Source: an uncultured Eubacteriales bacterium
GTDB lineage: Bacteria > Bacillota > Clostridia > Monoglobales > Monoglobaceae
Direction of reading: 5' to 3'
Length of the DNA stretch: 17,553 nucleotides
Assembly (NCBI GenBank): GCA_905201285.1
Contig: CAJKNM010000028.1
Location: 1-17,553 of the forward strand
Part shown: positions 6,424 to 13,928 of the stretch, piece by piece
Layout: each line of letters begins with the position of its first letter
Position numbering within the stretch: position 1 is the stretch's first letter
Program-made: the position numbers and the translations under genes
The notes under the pieces: generated by a model
Seen by the model: only the letters and a program-made list of their open reading frames with translations
What the model was told of the DNA's origin: nothing
The model's database searches: none

Positions 6424-7185
6424 ATGGATAAACGAATAGGAGCGCAATATTATACTATTCGTGATTTTTGCCGAACCTTTGATGACTTTGACAAGTCGTG
6501 TGAAAAGATTTCTAAAATCGGATATAAAACGGTTCAGCTTTCGGGAATAGGCGAGTTTGACCCGAAGGAGATAAAAAAAGTTCTTGACAAGCACAATCTT
6601 GAAGCGGTATGTACCCACCGTCCGGCAAAAAATTATATTGAGTGTATAGAGAGCGAGATAGAGTATCACAAGGCGATTAACTGTCATATTGCGGGGCTGG
6701 GAATGTTTCCTTATGATAAGGCGACCCCCGAGACGATACAAAATCTTATTGACGAGTATTCGCCCGTTGCCGAAAGGCTTAAAGAAAGCGGAATTGTCTT
6801 TGCTTATCATAATCATTGCTGCGAATTTGCAAAGGCGGGCGGAGAGTATCTTTTTGATATGCTTATAAACGGCTTTAAATCCGATAATTTTAAGCTCATT
6901 CTCGATGTATATTGGCTGGCATACTCGGGAATAGACCCGGCGAGGTTTATCAGAAAGTATAAGGATAAAATCGCCTGTGTTCATTTCAAGGATTTAAAAA
7001 TAGAATGGTTTGACCATAAGTTTGCTGAAGTAGGTTTCGGAAATCTTAGCTGGGGTGAGATTATAGATGCCTGTGATGAATCCGATGCGGAATATGCCCT
7101 TGTTGAACAGGATGTTTGTGACGGTGACCCGTTCGATTCACTTAAGCTAAGCTATGATTTTCTCAATGGAAAGGGATTTTATTGA
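6424..7185 (+). CDS. Sugar phosphate isomerase/epimerase-like TIM-barrel protein (second copy)
   Basis: A 253-aa xylose-isomerase-like TIM-barrel protein of a different subgroup from the first. Signature segments are YHNHCCEF (128-135, ligand E134), ILDVYW (159-164, D161), CVHFKD (185-190, H187) and ALVEQD (225-230, E228), a complete set of putative metal ligands. The YHNHxxEF form is common in uncharacterised epimerases found next to Gfo/Idh enzymes. The reaction is not known. The ATG at 6424 follows GAAAGGAATG; the gene starts 33 bases after the first Gfo/Idh gene, and the second Gfo/Idh gene starts one base after its stop. Confidence 0.87.
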   Translation: MDKRIGAQYYTIRDFCRTFDDFDKSCEKISKIGYKTVQLSGIGEFDPKEIKKVLDKHNLEAVCTHRPAKNYIECIESEIEYHKAINCHIAGLGMFPYDKATPETIQNLIDEYSPVAERLKESGIVFAYHNHCCEFAKAGGEYLFDMLINGFKSDNFKLILDVYWLAYSGIDPARFIRKYKDKIACVHFKDLKIEWFDHKFAEVGFGNLSWGEIIDACDESDAEYALVEQDVCDGDPFDSLKLSYDFLNGKGFY

Positions 7186-7186
7186 T

Positions 7187-8170
7187 ATGAACATATGTAT
7201 AATAGGCTTCGGTTCGATAGGACCGGTTCACGCAGAAGCGGTTCACAATATTCCCGGTGCAACCCTTTACGGAATTTGTGATATTGACAAACAGCGTGCC
7301 GATAACGGAGCAAAAAAACATAACGCCAAAGCGTATTACAGCTACAATGACGTACTCACCGATAATAATATCGACAGCGTTCACATATGCACACCGCACT
7401 ATCTTCATTACGAAATGATAGTCTCCGCCATAGCTGCGGGAAAGAAAGTGGTTTGTGAAAAGCCTATTGCAATGACAAAACCCGAGTTCGATAAACTTAT
7501 GTCGGATTATTCGGATTATGGCATCTTTCCGATAATTCAGAACAGAACCAATAAATGTATACGAGAATTAAAAAGAATTATATCAGAAGATAACACGCTC
7601 GGAAGGCTTATCGGAATAAAAGGGGAAATGACATGGTGCCGTGACGCAGACTATTATAACAGCGCTAAATGGCGCGGAACAAAAAAATATGAGGGCGGCG
7701 GAGTTTTGATAAATCAGGCGGTGCATACGCTTGACTTAATGGTATACTTTGGCGGAAGGCCGCTGTCGGTTATTGCCTCGATGTCGAATAACTCGCTAAA
7801 GGGTATCATTGATGTAGAAGACACGGTTGACGCAAGGCTTGAATTTGAAAGCGGCACAATCGGCATATTCTATGCAACAAACGCATATTCGGCTTCGCCT
7901 CAGCCGACGCTGACTTTAAATTATGAGAATGCGGAGTTTTTATATGCCGACGGAAAATTATATAAAGGCGGCGTTAAAATATGCGAGGACGAAAGCGGAT
8001 TTTTAGGAAAGAGAAACTGGGGAAGCGGACATATGAGAACGCTTTATAATTTTTATGTAAATCACTCCGCTCTCGGGATTTCGGACATAAGCGACACAAT
8101 GTATGCTATGTTCGGAATATACGAAAGTGCGGAAGAAAATTCAAGGAAGGTGACGATAAATTGCAGATGA
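7187..8170 (+). CDS. Gfo/Idh/MocA-family oxidoreductase (second copy)
   Basis: A 327-aa NAD(P)-dependent oxidoreductase with the Rossmann motif GFGSIG (7-12), EKP at 91-93 (K92) and GGGVLINQAVHTLDLMVYFGG (170-190 region; H180 and D183). The start was set at the ATG at 7187, one base after the preceding stop, because the Rossmann strand begins immediately and GGAAAGGG precedes it; the ATG at 7166 (inside the preceding gene) would add seven residues and is a weaker alternative. Substrate unknown; its pairing with the second TIM-barrel gene mirrors the first pair. Its 3' end overlaps the start of uxuA by ten bases, tying this pair to uronate catabolism. Confidence 0.88.
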   Translation: MNICIIGFGSIGPVHAEAVHNIPGATLYGICDIDKQRADNGAKKHNAKAYYSYNDVLTDNNIDSVHICTPHYLHYEMIVSAIAAGKKVVCEKPIAMTKPEFDKLMSDYSDYGIFPIIQNRTNKCIRELKRIISEDNTLGRLIGIKGEMTWCRDADYYNSAKWRGTKKYEGGGVLINQAVHTLDLMVYFGGRPLSVIASMSNNSLKGIIDVEDTVDARLEFESGTIGIFYATNAYSASPQPTLTLNYENAEFLYADGKLYKGGVKICEDESGFLGKRNWGSGHMRTLYNFYVNHSALGISDISDTMYAMFGIYESAEENSRKVTINCR

Positions 8171-9198
8171 CTTTCAGATGGTACGGAGAAGACGACCCCG
8201 TAACATTGGATAAAATAAGACAAATTCCCGGAGTTACCGGGATAGTATCGGCCATATACGATATTCCAGTCGGGGAGCTATGGCCGCTTGAAAGAATCAT
8301 TAAATTAAAAGAAACAATAGAGGCTAAGGGCCTTACTCTCTCGGTAATAGAAAGCGTACCCGTACACGAGGATATAAAAACAGGTGACGGAGACCGCGAC
8401 AGATACATCGAAAATTATTGCGAGACGCTGAGAAACCTTTCAAAGGCCGGAATCGACTGTGTGTGCTATAACTTTATGCCTGTATTTGACTGGACACGCT
8501 CTGATTTAAGTTACGAGCTTCCTGACGGCTCTTATGCCCTCGCATATAAAGATGAAACGGTTCAAAAGATGAATCCGCTGACCGGAGACTTATCGCTTCC
8601 CGGATGGGACGCGAGTTATACCAAAGAAGGTATGAAGGCACTTCTTGAAAAGTATCAGAATATCTCTGAAGAGGATTTATGGAACAACCTTAAATACTTT
8701 CTTGACAGGGTCATAAAAGTCGCTGAAGAGGTTCATATTAAGATGGCTATACATCCCGACGACCCGCCCTGGAACATCTTTGGACTTCCGAGAATTATAA
8801 CAAACAAGAAAAATATCGAGCGTTTCTTAAAGCTGTATGACAGCCCATATAACGGCCTGACGCTGTGCAGCGGCTCGCTTGGCGTTGACCCGAACAATGA
8901 TATAATCGATATGGTAAAAAGCTTTTCGGACAGAATTCACTTTGCACATATAAGAAATGTTAAAATAACAGGCAATAAGTGCTTTGAAGAAGCAGGGCAC
9001 AAGACCGAATGCGGCTCGCTCGACATATTCGGAATAATCAAGGCATACCACGACAGCGGCTTTGACGGATATATCCGCCCCGACCACGGAAGAATGATTT
9101 GGGGCGAAACCGGAAGGCCGGGCTATGGACTTTATGACAGGGCGCTCGGTGCGGTATATATCGGCGGAATTTGGGAAGCGCTTGATAAGATGCAATAA
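8161..9198 (+). CDS. uxuA: D-mannonate dehydratase
   Basis: A 345-aa cytoplasmic enzyme that dehydrates D-mannonate to 2-keto-3-deoxy-D-gluconate (EC 4.2.1.8), the last step shown here of glucuronate breakdown. The N-terminus MTFRWYGEDDPV and the later blocks AIHPDDPPW (196-204, H198), LCSGSLG (235-241, C236), FAHIRNVK (261-268, H263) and RPDHGR (306-311, D308 and H309) are family hallmarks and include the metal-site Cys and His residues. The start is probably TTG at 8161: AGGTGA ends seven bases before it, and MQMTFRWYG aligns with the E. coli start MEQTWRWYG. The ATG at 8167 is possible but further from the ribosome site. It overlaps the preceding gene by ten bases. Confidence 0.95.
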   Translation: MQMTFRWYGEDDPVTLDKIRQIPGVTGIVSAIYDIPVGELWPLERIIKLKETIEAKGLTLSVIESVPVHEDIKTGDGDRDRYIENYCETLRNLSKAGIDCVCYNFMPVFDWTRSDLSYELPDGSYALAYKDETVQKMNPLTGDLSLPGWDASYTKEGMKALLEKYQNISEEDLWNNLKYFLDRVIKVAEEVHIKMAIHPDDPPWNIFGLPRIITNKKNIERFLKLYDSPYNGLTLCSGSLGVDPNNDIIDMVKSFSDRIHFAHIRNVKITGNKCFEEAGHKTECGSLDIFGIIKAYHDSGFDGYIRPDHGRMIWGETGRPGYGLYDRALGAVYIGGIWEALDKMQ

Positions 9199-9224
9199 TC
9201 TAATATAGATAGGAGATAATAAAA

Positions 9225-10070
9225 ATGACCTTACCATTCAGTATAGACTTAAACGGCAAAGTTGCCGCTGTTACGGGCGGCGGCGGAATCCTCTGTTCGG
9301 GATTTTCAAAGGTTTTGGCACAGTGCGGCGCGAAGATTGCAGTTTTGGATCTCCGCGGCGAAAATGCAAAGGCTGTTGCTGATGAGATTAACAAAAACGG
9401 CGGCGAAGCAATAGGAATATCAACGAATGTTCTTGATAAAGAAAGCCTTTTAAATGCAAAGAACGAGATTAACAATAAGTTCGGAAAAATCGATATTTTA
9501 ATCAACGGTGCCGGCGGAAATAATCCAAAAGGAACAACCTCAAAGGATTATTACGAGCCGGGCGACGAGGCAAGGGAAGACATAAAAACATTCTTTGATC
9601 TCGACCCCTCGGGAATAGAGTTTGTGTTTAATCTGAACTTTTTGGGAACTCTTTTGCCGACTCAGGTCTTTGCGCCTGACCTTATCGAAACAAAAGGAAG
9701 TATCATAAATATATCGTCAATGAACGCGTTCACTCCGCTTACCAGAATTCCTGCATACAGCGGCGCAAAGGCGGCTGTTTCAAACTTCACACAATGGCTG
9801 GCGGTTCACTTTTCAAAGGTAGGGATAAGAGTGAACGCGATTGCCCCGGGGTTCTTTTTAACCGACCAAAACAGAGGTCTTTTAATAGATGAAAACGGAA
9901 ATTATACAGAGCGTTCACAAAAGATTATTAACAATACGCCTATGGGACGTTTCGGTGAAACCGAAGAACTTTCAGGCACGCTTTTGTGGCTTCTCTCTGA
10001 CGGCGCAAGTTTCGTTGACGGCGTTGTTGTTCCGGTAGACGGCGGTTTCTCGGCATACAGCGGGGTGTAA
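9225..10070 (+). CDS. SDR-type D-mannonate (fructuronate) oxidoreductase
   Basis: A 281-aa short-chain dehydrogenase. The cofactor loop is TGGGGILCSG (17-26), a variant of TGxxxGxG with a Cys before the last Gly pair; NGAG is at 94-97; the catalytic set is S164/S165 in NISSMN, Y178 and K182 in YSGAK; APGFF (207-211) follows. Placed between uxuA and uxaC, it most likely reduces D-fructuronate to D-mannonate, as the SDR-type enzyme YjmF does in Bacillus subtilis; the E. coli UxuB is an unrelated long-chain dehydrogenase. Specificity is inferred from context. The ATG at 9225 follows AGGAGAT. The final stop is five bases before uxaC. Confidence 0.88.
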   Translation: MTLPFSIDLNGKVAAVTGGGGILCSGFSKVLAQCGAKIAVLDLRGENAKAVADEINKNGGEAIGISTNVLDKESLLNAKNEINNKFGKIDILINGAGGNNPKGTTSKDYYEPGDEAREDIKTFFDLDPSGIEFVFNLNFLGTLLPTQVFAPDLIETKGSIINISSMNAFTPLTRIPAYSGAKAAVSNFTQWLAVHFSKVGIRVNAIAPGFFLTDQNRGLLIDENGNYTERSQKIINNTPMGRFGETEELSGTLLWLLSDGASFVDGVVVPVDGGFSAYSGV

Positions 10071-10075
10071 GGAAA

Positions 10076-11443
10076 ATGGGAATAATAAACGATAAATTTA
10101 TACTGAGAAGCAAAACGGCCGAGAAGCTCTATAACGAATACGCAAAGGATATGCCGATAATCGACTATCATTGTCATTTAGACCCCGCAATGATAGCAAG
10201 CGACTATAAATTCAAAAATGCATATGAGTTATTTTTGGGCGGCGACCACTATAAATGGCGGCAGATGCGCTCTTTCGGAATCGATGAGGAATATATAACA
10301 GGAAGCGCCGACGAGTATGAGAAGTGGCTCGGGTTCGCAAAATTGATGCCGTATCTTATAGGAAATCCGCTGTACCACTGGACAGCACTTGAACTTAAAC
10401 GCTATTTTGATATTGATGAACCGCTTTGCGAAAAAAACGCAAAAGGAATTTGGGATACTTGCAATGAAAAGTTAAAAGACAGTGGCTTTTCGGCAAGGAA
10501 TCTGATACTTAAATCGAATGTTGAGGTCATCTGCACAACAGATGACCCCTCAGACGATTTGAGATTTCATAAAAAAATTAAGGCTGACGAATTTAAGACA
10601 AGGGTTCTTCCTACATTCCGCCCCGACAAGGCAATAAATATAGAAAAATCGGATTTTGTTGATTATATAAAGGATAACGGCATAGAAAGTTATTCGGGGC
10701 TTATAAATTGGCTTAAAGAAAGAATTAGTTATTTTAATGAAAACGGCTGTCGCCTGAGCGACCATTCTCTTGAAATCGTGCCTTATTGCGAGGGTGACGC
10801 ACGTGCCGTTTTTGAGAAGAAAATGTCAGGCGAAATTCTGACGAAAAACGAAGCTGAAGTATATAAAACAGCTGTTCTTTCGGAGTGTGCTAAAGAATAC
10901 TCACATCTCGGCTGGGCTATGCAGCTTCATATCGGGGCGATGCGTAACAACAACACAATGATGTTTGAAAAGCTCGGTGCAGACACGGGTTTTGATTCGA
11001 TTAACGACTTGTGCATTGCCGAAAAGCTGTCGCGGCTTCTTGACAGCCTCAGCAGAGATGAAATACTTCCGAAAACGATATTATACACACTAAACCCAAA
11101 GGACAACTATGTTCTCGGAACGATGATAGGGAACTTCCAAAGCGGACCGACGAAGTCAAAACTTCAGTTCGGGAGCGGCTGGTGGTTTAACGATAACGAA
11201 GACGGAATGATTTCACAGCTGAAGGCGCTGGGAAATCTCGGGGTTCTCGGAAGGTTCATCGGAATGCTGACCGATTCACGAAGTTTTGTGTCATATCCCA
11301 GACACGAATATTTCAGGCGGATTTTATGTAATCTTTTGGGTGAGTGGGTTGAAAGCGGAAGTTATCCCGAGGACTTTGATTCACTTGAAGCGATAGTTAG
11401 AGGCATCTCTTATTCAAACGCAAAGGAGTATTTTGGGTTTTAA
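10076..11443 (+). CDS. uxaC: Uronate isomerase (glucuronate/galacturonate isomerase)
   Basis: A 455-aa amidohydrolase-superfamily enzyme that converts D-glucuronate to D-fructuronate (and galacturonate to tagaturonate), EC 5.3.1.12. The metal motif HxH is in IIDYHCHLDP (28-37, H32 and H34). Other family blocks are FLGGDHYKWRQMRSFG, ICTTDDPSDDLRFH, AMQLHIGAMRNNN, QFGSGWWFNDNEDGM and GMLTDSRSFVSYPRHEYFRR. Length is normal (about 470). AAGGA over the stop of the SDR gene serves as its ribosome site. As the last gene of the operon it performs the first step of the pathway. No tagaturonate reductase or altronate dehydratase is present, which favours glucuronate as the main substrate. No clear terminator lies in the 22 bases before the next promoter. 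Confidence 0.96.
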   Translation: MGIINDKFILRSKTAEKLYNEYAKDMPIIDYHCHLDPAMIASDYKFKNAYELFLGGDHYKWRQMRSFGIDEEYITGSADEYEKWLGFAKLMPYLIGNPLYHWTALELKRYFDIDEPLCEKNAKGIWDTCNEKLKDSGFSARNLILKSNVEVICTTDDPSDDLRFHKKIKADEFKTRVLPTFRPDKAINIEKSDFVDYIKDNGIESYSGLINWLKERISYFNENGCRLSDHSLEIVPYCEGDARAVFEKKMSGEILTKNEAEVYKTAVLSECAKEYSHLGWAMQLHIGAMRNNNTMMFEKLGADTGFDSINDLCIAEKLSRLLDSLSRDEILPKTILYTLNPKDNYVLGTMIGNFQSGPTKSKLQFGSGWWFNDNEDGMISQLKALGNLGVLGRFIGMLTDSRSFVSYPRHEYFRRILCNLLGEWVESGSYPEDFDSLEAIVRGISYSNAKEYFGF

Positions 11444-11465
11444 CAAATCTATTTTTAATTTTGTA

Positions 11466-11494
11466 TTGAAAATTCTCGTCTGATATTGTATAAT
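11466..11494 (+). promoter_or_regulatory. Sigma-A promoter of the RluA-ApbE pair
   Basis: TTGAAA (11466-11471), 17 bases, TATAAT (11489-11494). It starts 23 bases after the uxaC stop codon. The sequence around the -10 (ATATTGTATAATAA) is identical to that of the blaI-type promoter at 13476-13504. Confidence 0.8.
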
Positions 11495-11528
11495 AAGCAT
11501 AAAGCAATAATTTCCGAGGAGACCGAGT

Positions 11529-12467
11529 ATGAAAGAATTTATGATAGATAAAACAATATCAGGGATACGCCTTGACAGGTTTCTGTCAAAGGTTATGCCC
11601 AGTATCGGTCAAGGCGGAATCTATAAAGCCTTACGCAAGAAAAAAGTCAGGGTGAACGGAAGGCATAAAGACGGCGCGTGCCGCCTTGCGGCCGGTGACA
11701 CCGTATGTATATATATGAACGATGAATTTTTCGCTCCAGCCGATTCCGACTATTCGTGGAAGAATGCGTCCTCTGATATATCGGTTGTATACGAGGATGA
11801 AAATATTCTGATAGCAAACAAGCCATCCGGGATGCCCTCTCAGGACGGTGACGGCGGATGTGATTCTCTCGAAAGCCGAATTCGTTCTTATCTATTTAGA
11901 AAAGGCGAGGTTGATTTAAATGCGGTACCGCTGTTTATTCCGTCGCTTTGCCATCGCCTTGACCGAAACACATCGGGTTTGGTTATTGCCGCCAAGAATG
12001 CGGCGGCGCTTCGCATTATGAACCAAAAAATCAAGAGTCGCGAAATTAAAAAAATATACATCTGCACCGCCGAACGCACTCCCTTTCCGCAGAGCGGAAA
12101 GGTCAGCGGATGGCTTGTTCGCGACGGGAAGGCACGAAAGATGCTATTTTATGATACACAGCCAACCGGCGATGCTATGAGATGCGAAACACTTTATCGA
12201 ACCCTGCGTCCCGGCTCTCCTTCCATCGTCGAAGCCGAGCTTCTCACCGGGCGAACTCACCAAATCCGTGCCGCTATGGCTCACCTTAACTGTCCACTTG
12301 TCGGCGATGTTAAATACGGCGCTGTTCCAAACGGAAGGAAAACGTATCAGAGCCTTATTGCGTATAAAATTATATTTAACTTCAAAACGCCATCCGGCGA
12401 GCTTGACTATCTCAACCAAAAGGAATTTGTGCTAAATCCAAAAAACGAGGACTGTGTTCTGTTATGA
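11529..12467 (+). CDS. RluA-family 23S rRNA/tRNA pseudouridine synthase
   Basis: A 312-aa RNA-modifying enzyme. An S4 RNA-binding domain lies at about residues 14-65 (RLDRFLSKVMPSIGQGGIYK, then KKVRVNG). The catalytic domain has the RluA signature HRLDRNTSG (142-150) with the catalytic Asp145, and the late motif RTHQIR (245-250 region). RluA, RluC and RluD subgroups modify different uridines in 23S rRNA or tRNA; which one applies here cannot be decided. Length fits RluC/RluD-type proteins. GAGGAGA lies before the ATG at 11529. The stop overlaps the ATG of the ApbE gene (ATGA), so the two are translationally coupled although functionally unrelated. Confidence 0.93.
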   Translation: MKEFMIDKTISGIRLDRFLSKVMPSIGQGGIYKALRKKKVRVNGRHKDGACRLAAGDTVCIYMNDEFFAPADSDYSWKNASSDISVVYEDENILIANKPSGMPSQDGDGGCDSLESRIRSYLFRKGEVDLNAVPLFIPSLCHRLDRNTSGLVIAAKNAAALRIMNQKIKSREIKKIYICTAERTPFPQSGKVSGWLVRDGKARKMLFYDTQPTGDAMRCETLYRTLRPGSPSIVEAELLTGRTHQIRAAMAHLNCPLVGDVKYGAVPNGRKTYQSLIAYKIIFNFKTPSGELDYLNQKEFVLNPKNEDCVLL

Positions 12468-13423
12468 ATATGAAAAAGACTGTCTGCATCTTAATTATAT
12501 CAATATTTACCGCGGTTTTAAGCGGTTGCTCATTCGGATTGATTAACCAACCCGAATACAGTGAAACACGGCTTCTTATGGATACGGTCTGCACGATTCA
12601 TGCCGGCGGAGATAAGCCGGATGCCGCGGTAACCGCGGCTTTTGACCGAATATCTGAAATCGCTGACGCGGCGGATTATTATTCCGATTCTTCAGAGGTT
12701 TCAAAAATCAATAAAGCCGCCGCAGGCGAAGCAATCGAGGTCTCGGACGATATATTCAACATTCTCAAAACCGCGCTTGAAGTCTGCCGTGATTCAGAAG
12801 GCGCTTTTGACATCACTATTGCCCCCGTCAAGGACTTGTGGAACTTTCAAAGCGGCGACCACGAGCCGCCGACAGACGCACAAATAACCGCCGCCCTCTC
12901 AAGCGTCGGTTATCTAAAACTTACACTAAATGCCGAAAACAAAACCGTCACCAAATCAGATTCGGATGTTAAAATCGACCTCGGCGGCGCCGCAAAGGGT
13001 TATGCCGCAGACTGTGTCCGCGAGGTTCTCCGCGGTTATGATATTAAATATGCGATAATCGACCTCGGCGGAAATATCTGCGTCATGGGTAAGAATCCCT
13101 CTCAGCCCGACGGAAACTGGAATGTCGGAATTCAAAAACCGTTTTCCTCCTCCGGCGAGCTTTCTCAGACAATCCGCGTTAAGGAAACCTCGGTTGTGAC
13201 TTCGGGAATCTATCAGCGCTATTTTAGCTGGAACGGCAGGCTCTATCATCACATTTTAGACCCGTCAAGCGGCTACCCCTCCGACAACGGAATGTCAAGC
13301 GCAAGTATAATAACCGATTCAGCTCTCACTGCCGATTGTCTCGCCACAGCGTGTATGGTTCTCTCGCCGATTAAAGCCGACAGCCTTGTTCAAAAATACA
13401 ATGCACGATTAATCTATGAATAA
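12464..13423 (+). CDS. apbE: FAD:protein FMN transferase, lipoprotein
   Basis: A 319-aa ApbE-family enzyme that attaches FMN from FAD to a threonine or serine of partner proteins (for example RnfG/NqrC-type FMN-binding domains) on the outer face of the membrane. The lipoprotein signal ends in LSGC with C22 as the lipidated residue. Family blocks are LMDTVCTIH (38-46), DLGGAAKGYAAD (172-183), IIDLGGNICVMG (198-209), SGIYQRYF (247-254), HHILDPSSGYP (262-272) and the metal-site region around D291. The C-terminus ends soon after that helix (KYNARLIYE), somewhat earlier than in many homologues. The start overlaps the rluA-type stop by four bases; GAGGA lies about 12 bases upstream. No flavinylated partner is encoded in the window. 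Confidence 0.92.
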   Translation: MNMKKTVCILIISIFTAVLSGCSFGLINQPEYSETRLLMDTVCTIHAGGDKPDAAVTAAFDRISEIADAADYYSDSSEVSKINKAAAGEAIEVSDDIFNILKTALEVCRDSEGAFDITIAPVKDLWNFQSGDHEPPTDAQITAALSSVGYLKLTLNAENKTVTKSDSDVKIDLGGAAKGYAADCVREVLRGYDIKYAIIDLGGNICVMGKNPSQPDGNWNVGIQKPFSSSGELSQTIRVKETSVVTSGIYQRYFSWNGRLYHHILDPSSGYPSDNGMSSASIITDSALTADCLATACMVLSPIKADSLVQKYNARLIYE

Positions 13424-13431
13424 TTTTCGGA

Positions 13432-13474
13432 GTTGCAGCAAAATGAAATTCGTTTTGCTGCAACCCATTTTTTT
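13432..13474 (+). terminator. Rho-independent terminator after apbE
   Basis: GTTGCAGCAAAA (13432-13443) and TTTTGCTGCAAC (13453-13464) form a perfect 12-bp stem with a nine-base loop, followed by CCCA and seven T residues (13468-13474). The next promoter starts two bases later. Confidence 0.93.
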
Positions 13475-13475
13475 C

Positions 13476-13504
13476 TTGACAAATTTCATCATATATTGTA
13501 TAAT
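13476..13504 (+). promoter_or_regulatory. Consensus sigma-A promoter of the BlaI/M56 operon
   Basis: TTGACA (13476-13481), 17 bases, TATAAT (13499-13504): a perfect match directly after the apbE terminator. Transcription should start near 13511, at the edge of the BlaI-type palindrome. Confidence 0.9.
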
Positions 13505-13510
13505 AACATT

Positions 13511-13528
13511 GTCCTACATATGTAAGAC
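13511..13528 (+). promoter_or_regulatory. Probable BlaI/MecI-type operator
   Basis: An 18-bp near-perfect palindrome, GTCCTACATATGTAAGAC, with the core TACATATGTA (13515-13524). BlaI and MecI bind dyads built on TACA and TGTA halves, with CTACATATGTAG as the typical core. It covers the expected transcription start, so the repressor encoded next would block its own promoter. Confidence 0.75.
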
Positions 13529-13550
13529 TAATTTTCGGGAGGTGATAAAA

Positions 13551-13916
13551 CTGAAAAATTCAAAAGGTATAAGCGAGGCTGAGTTTGACGTTATGTGCGT
13601 TTTATGGAATTCTGATAAGCCTCTCACCGTTCAGGAGGTCTGTGACAGGCTTTCCGGGCATAACTGGGCATATAAAACTGTCGGGACTCTTCTCATGCGT
13701 ATGGAAAAAAAGGGAGCTGTGTCATCCAAAAAGATAAACCGTGTAAACTTTTATGCTCCGCTTATCGATAAGGACAATTACACAGCCGAGCAGACAAAAA
13801 ATCTGATTTCCAGGCTGTATAACGGTTCGGTGAAGGATTTGGCTGTTTCACTTTTTAAAAGTAAGTCCTTAACCAAAGATGACATAAACGAGCTTAAAGA
13901 AATGTTCGATTTATAA
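13551..13916 (+). CDS. BlaI/MecI/CopY-family transcriptional repressor, probable CTG start
   Basis: A 121-aa winged-helix repressor. The N-terminus ISEAEFDVMCVLW is the family signature; the recognition region TVGTLLMRMEKKGAVSSKK (about 43-61) and NFYAPLI follow, and the C-terminal helices serve dimerisation. Members are inactivated by cleavage by a membrane peptidase of the BlaR1/M56 type, encoded next. The start needs care: GGGAGGTG (13537-13544) is eight bases before a CTG at 13551, which gives the usual family length; the GTG at 13542 lies within the ribosome site. An upstream ATG at 13416 would run through the terminator and promoter and is rejected. The operator at 13511-13528 suggests autoregulation. 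Confidence 0.88.
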   Translation: MKNSKGISEAEFDVMCVLWNSDKPLTVQEVCDRLSGHNWAYKTVGTLLMRMEKKGAVSSKKINRVNFYAPLIDKDNYTAEQTKNLISRLYNGSVKDLAVSLFKSKSLTKDDINELKEMFDL

Positions 13917-13928
13917 GGGGGCGCCGAT

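Noticed and set aside
4376..8170. The two epimerase/Gfo-Idh pairs as a recent tandem duplication
   Set aside because: Lengths differ (282 and 386 aa against 253 and 327 aa) and similarity by eye is limited to family motifs, so they are distinct subfamilies.
13416..13550. N-terminal extension of the BlaI-type repressor from the ATG at 13416
   Set aside because: It would be translated through the apbE terminator and lies upstream of the gene's own promoter and operator.
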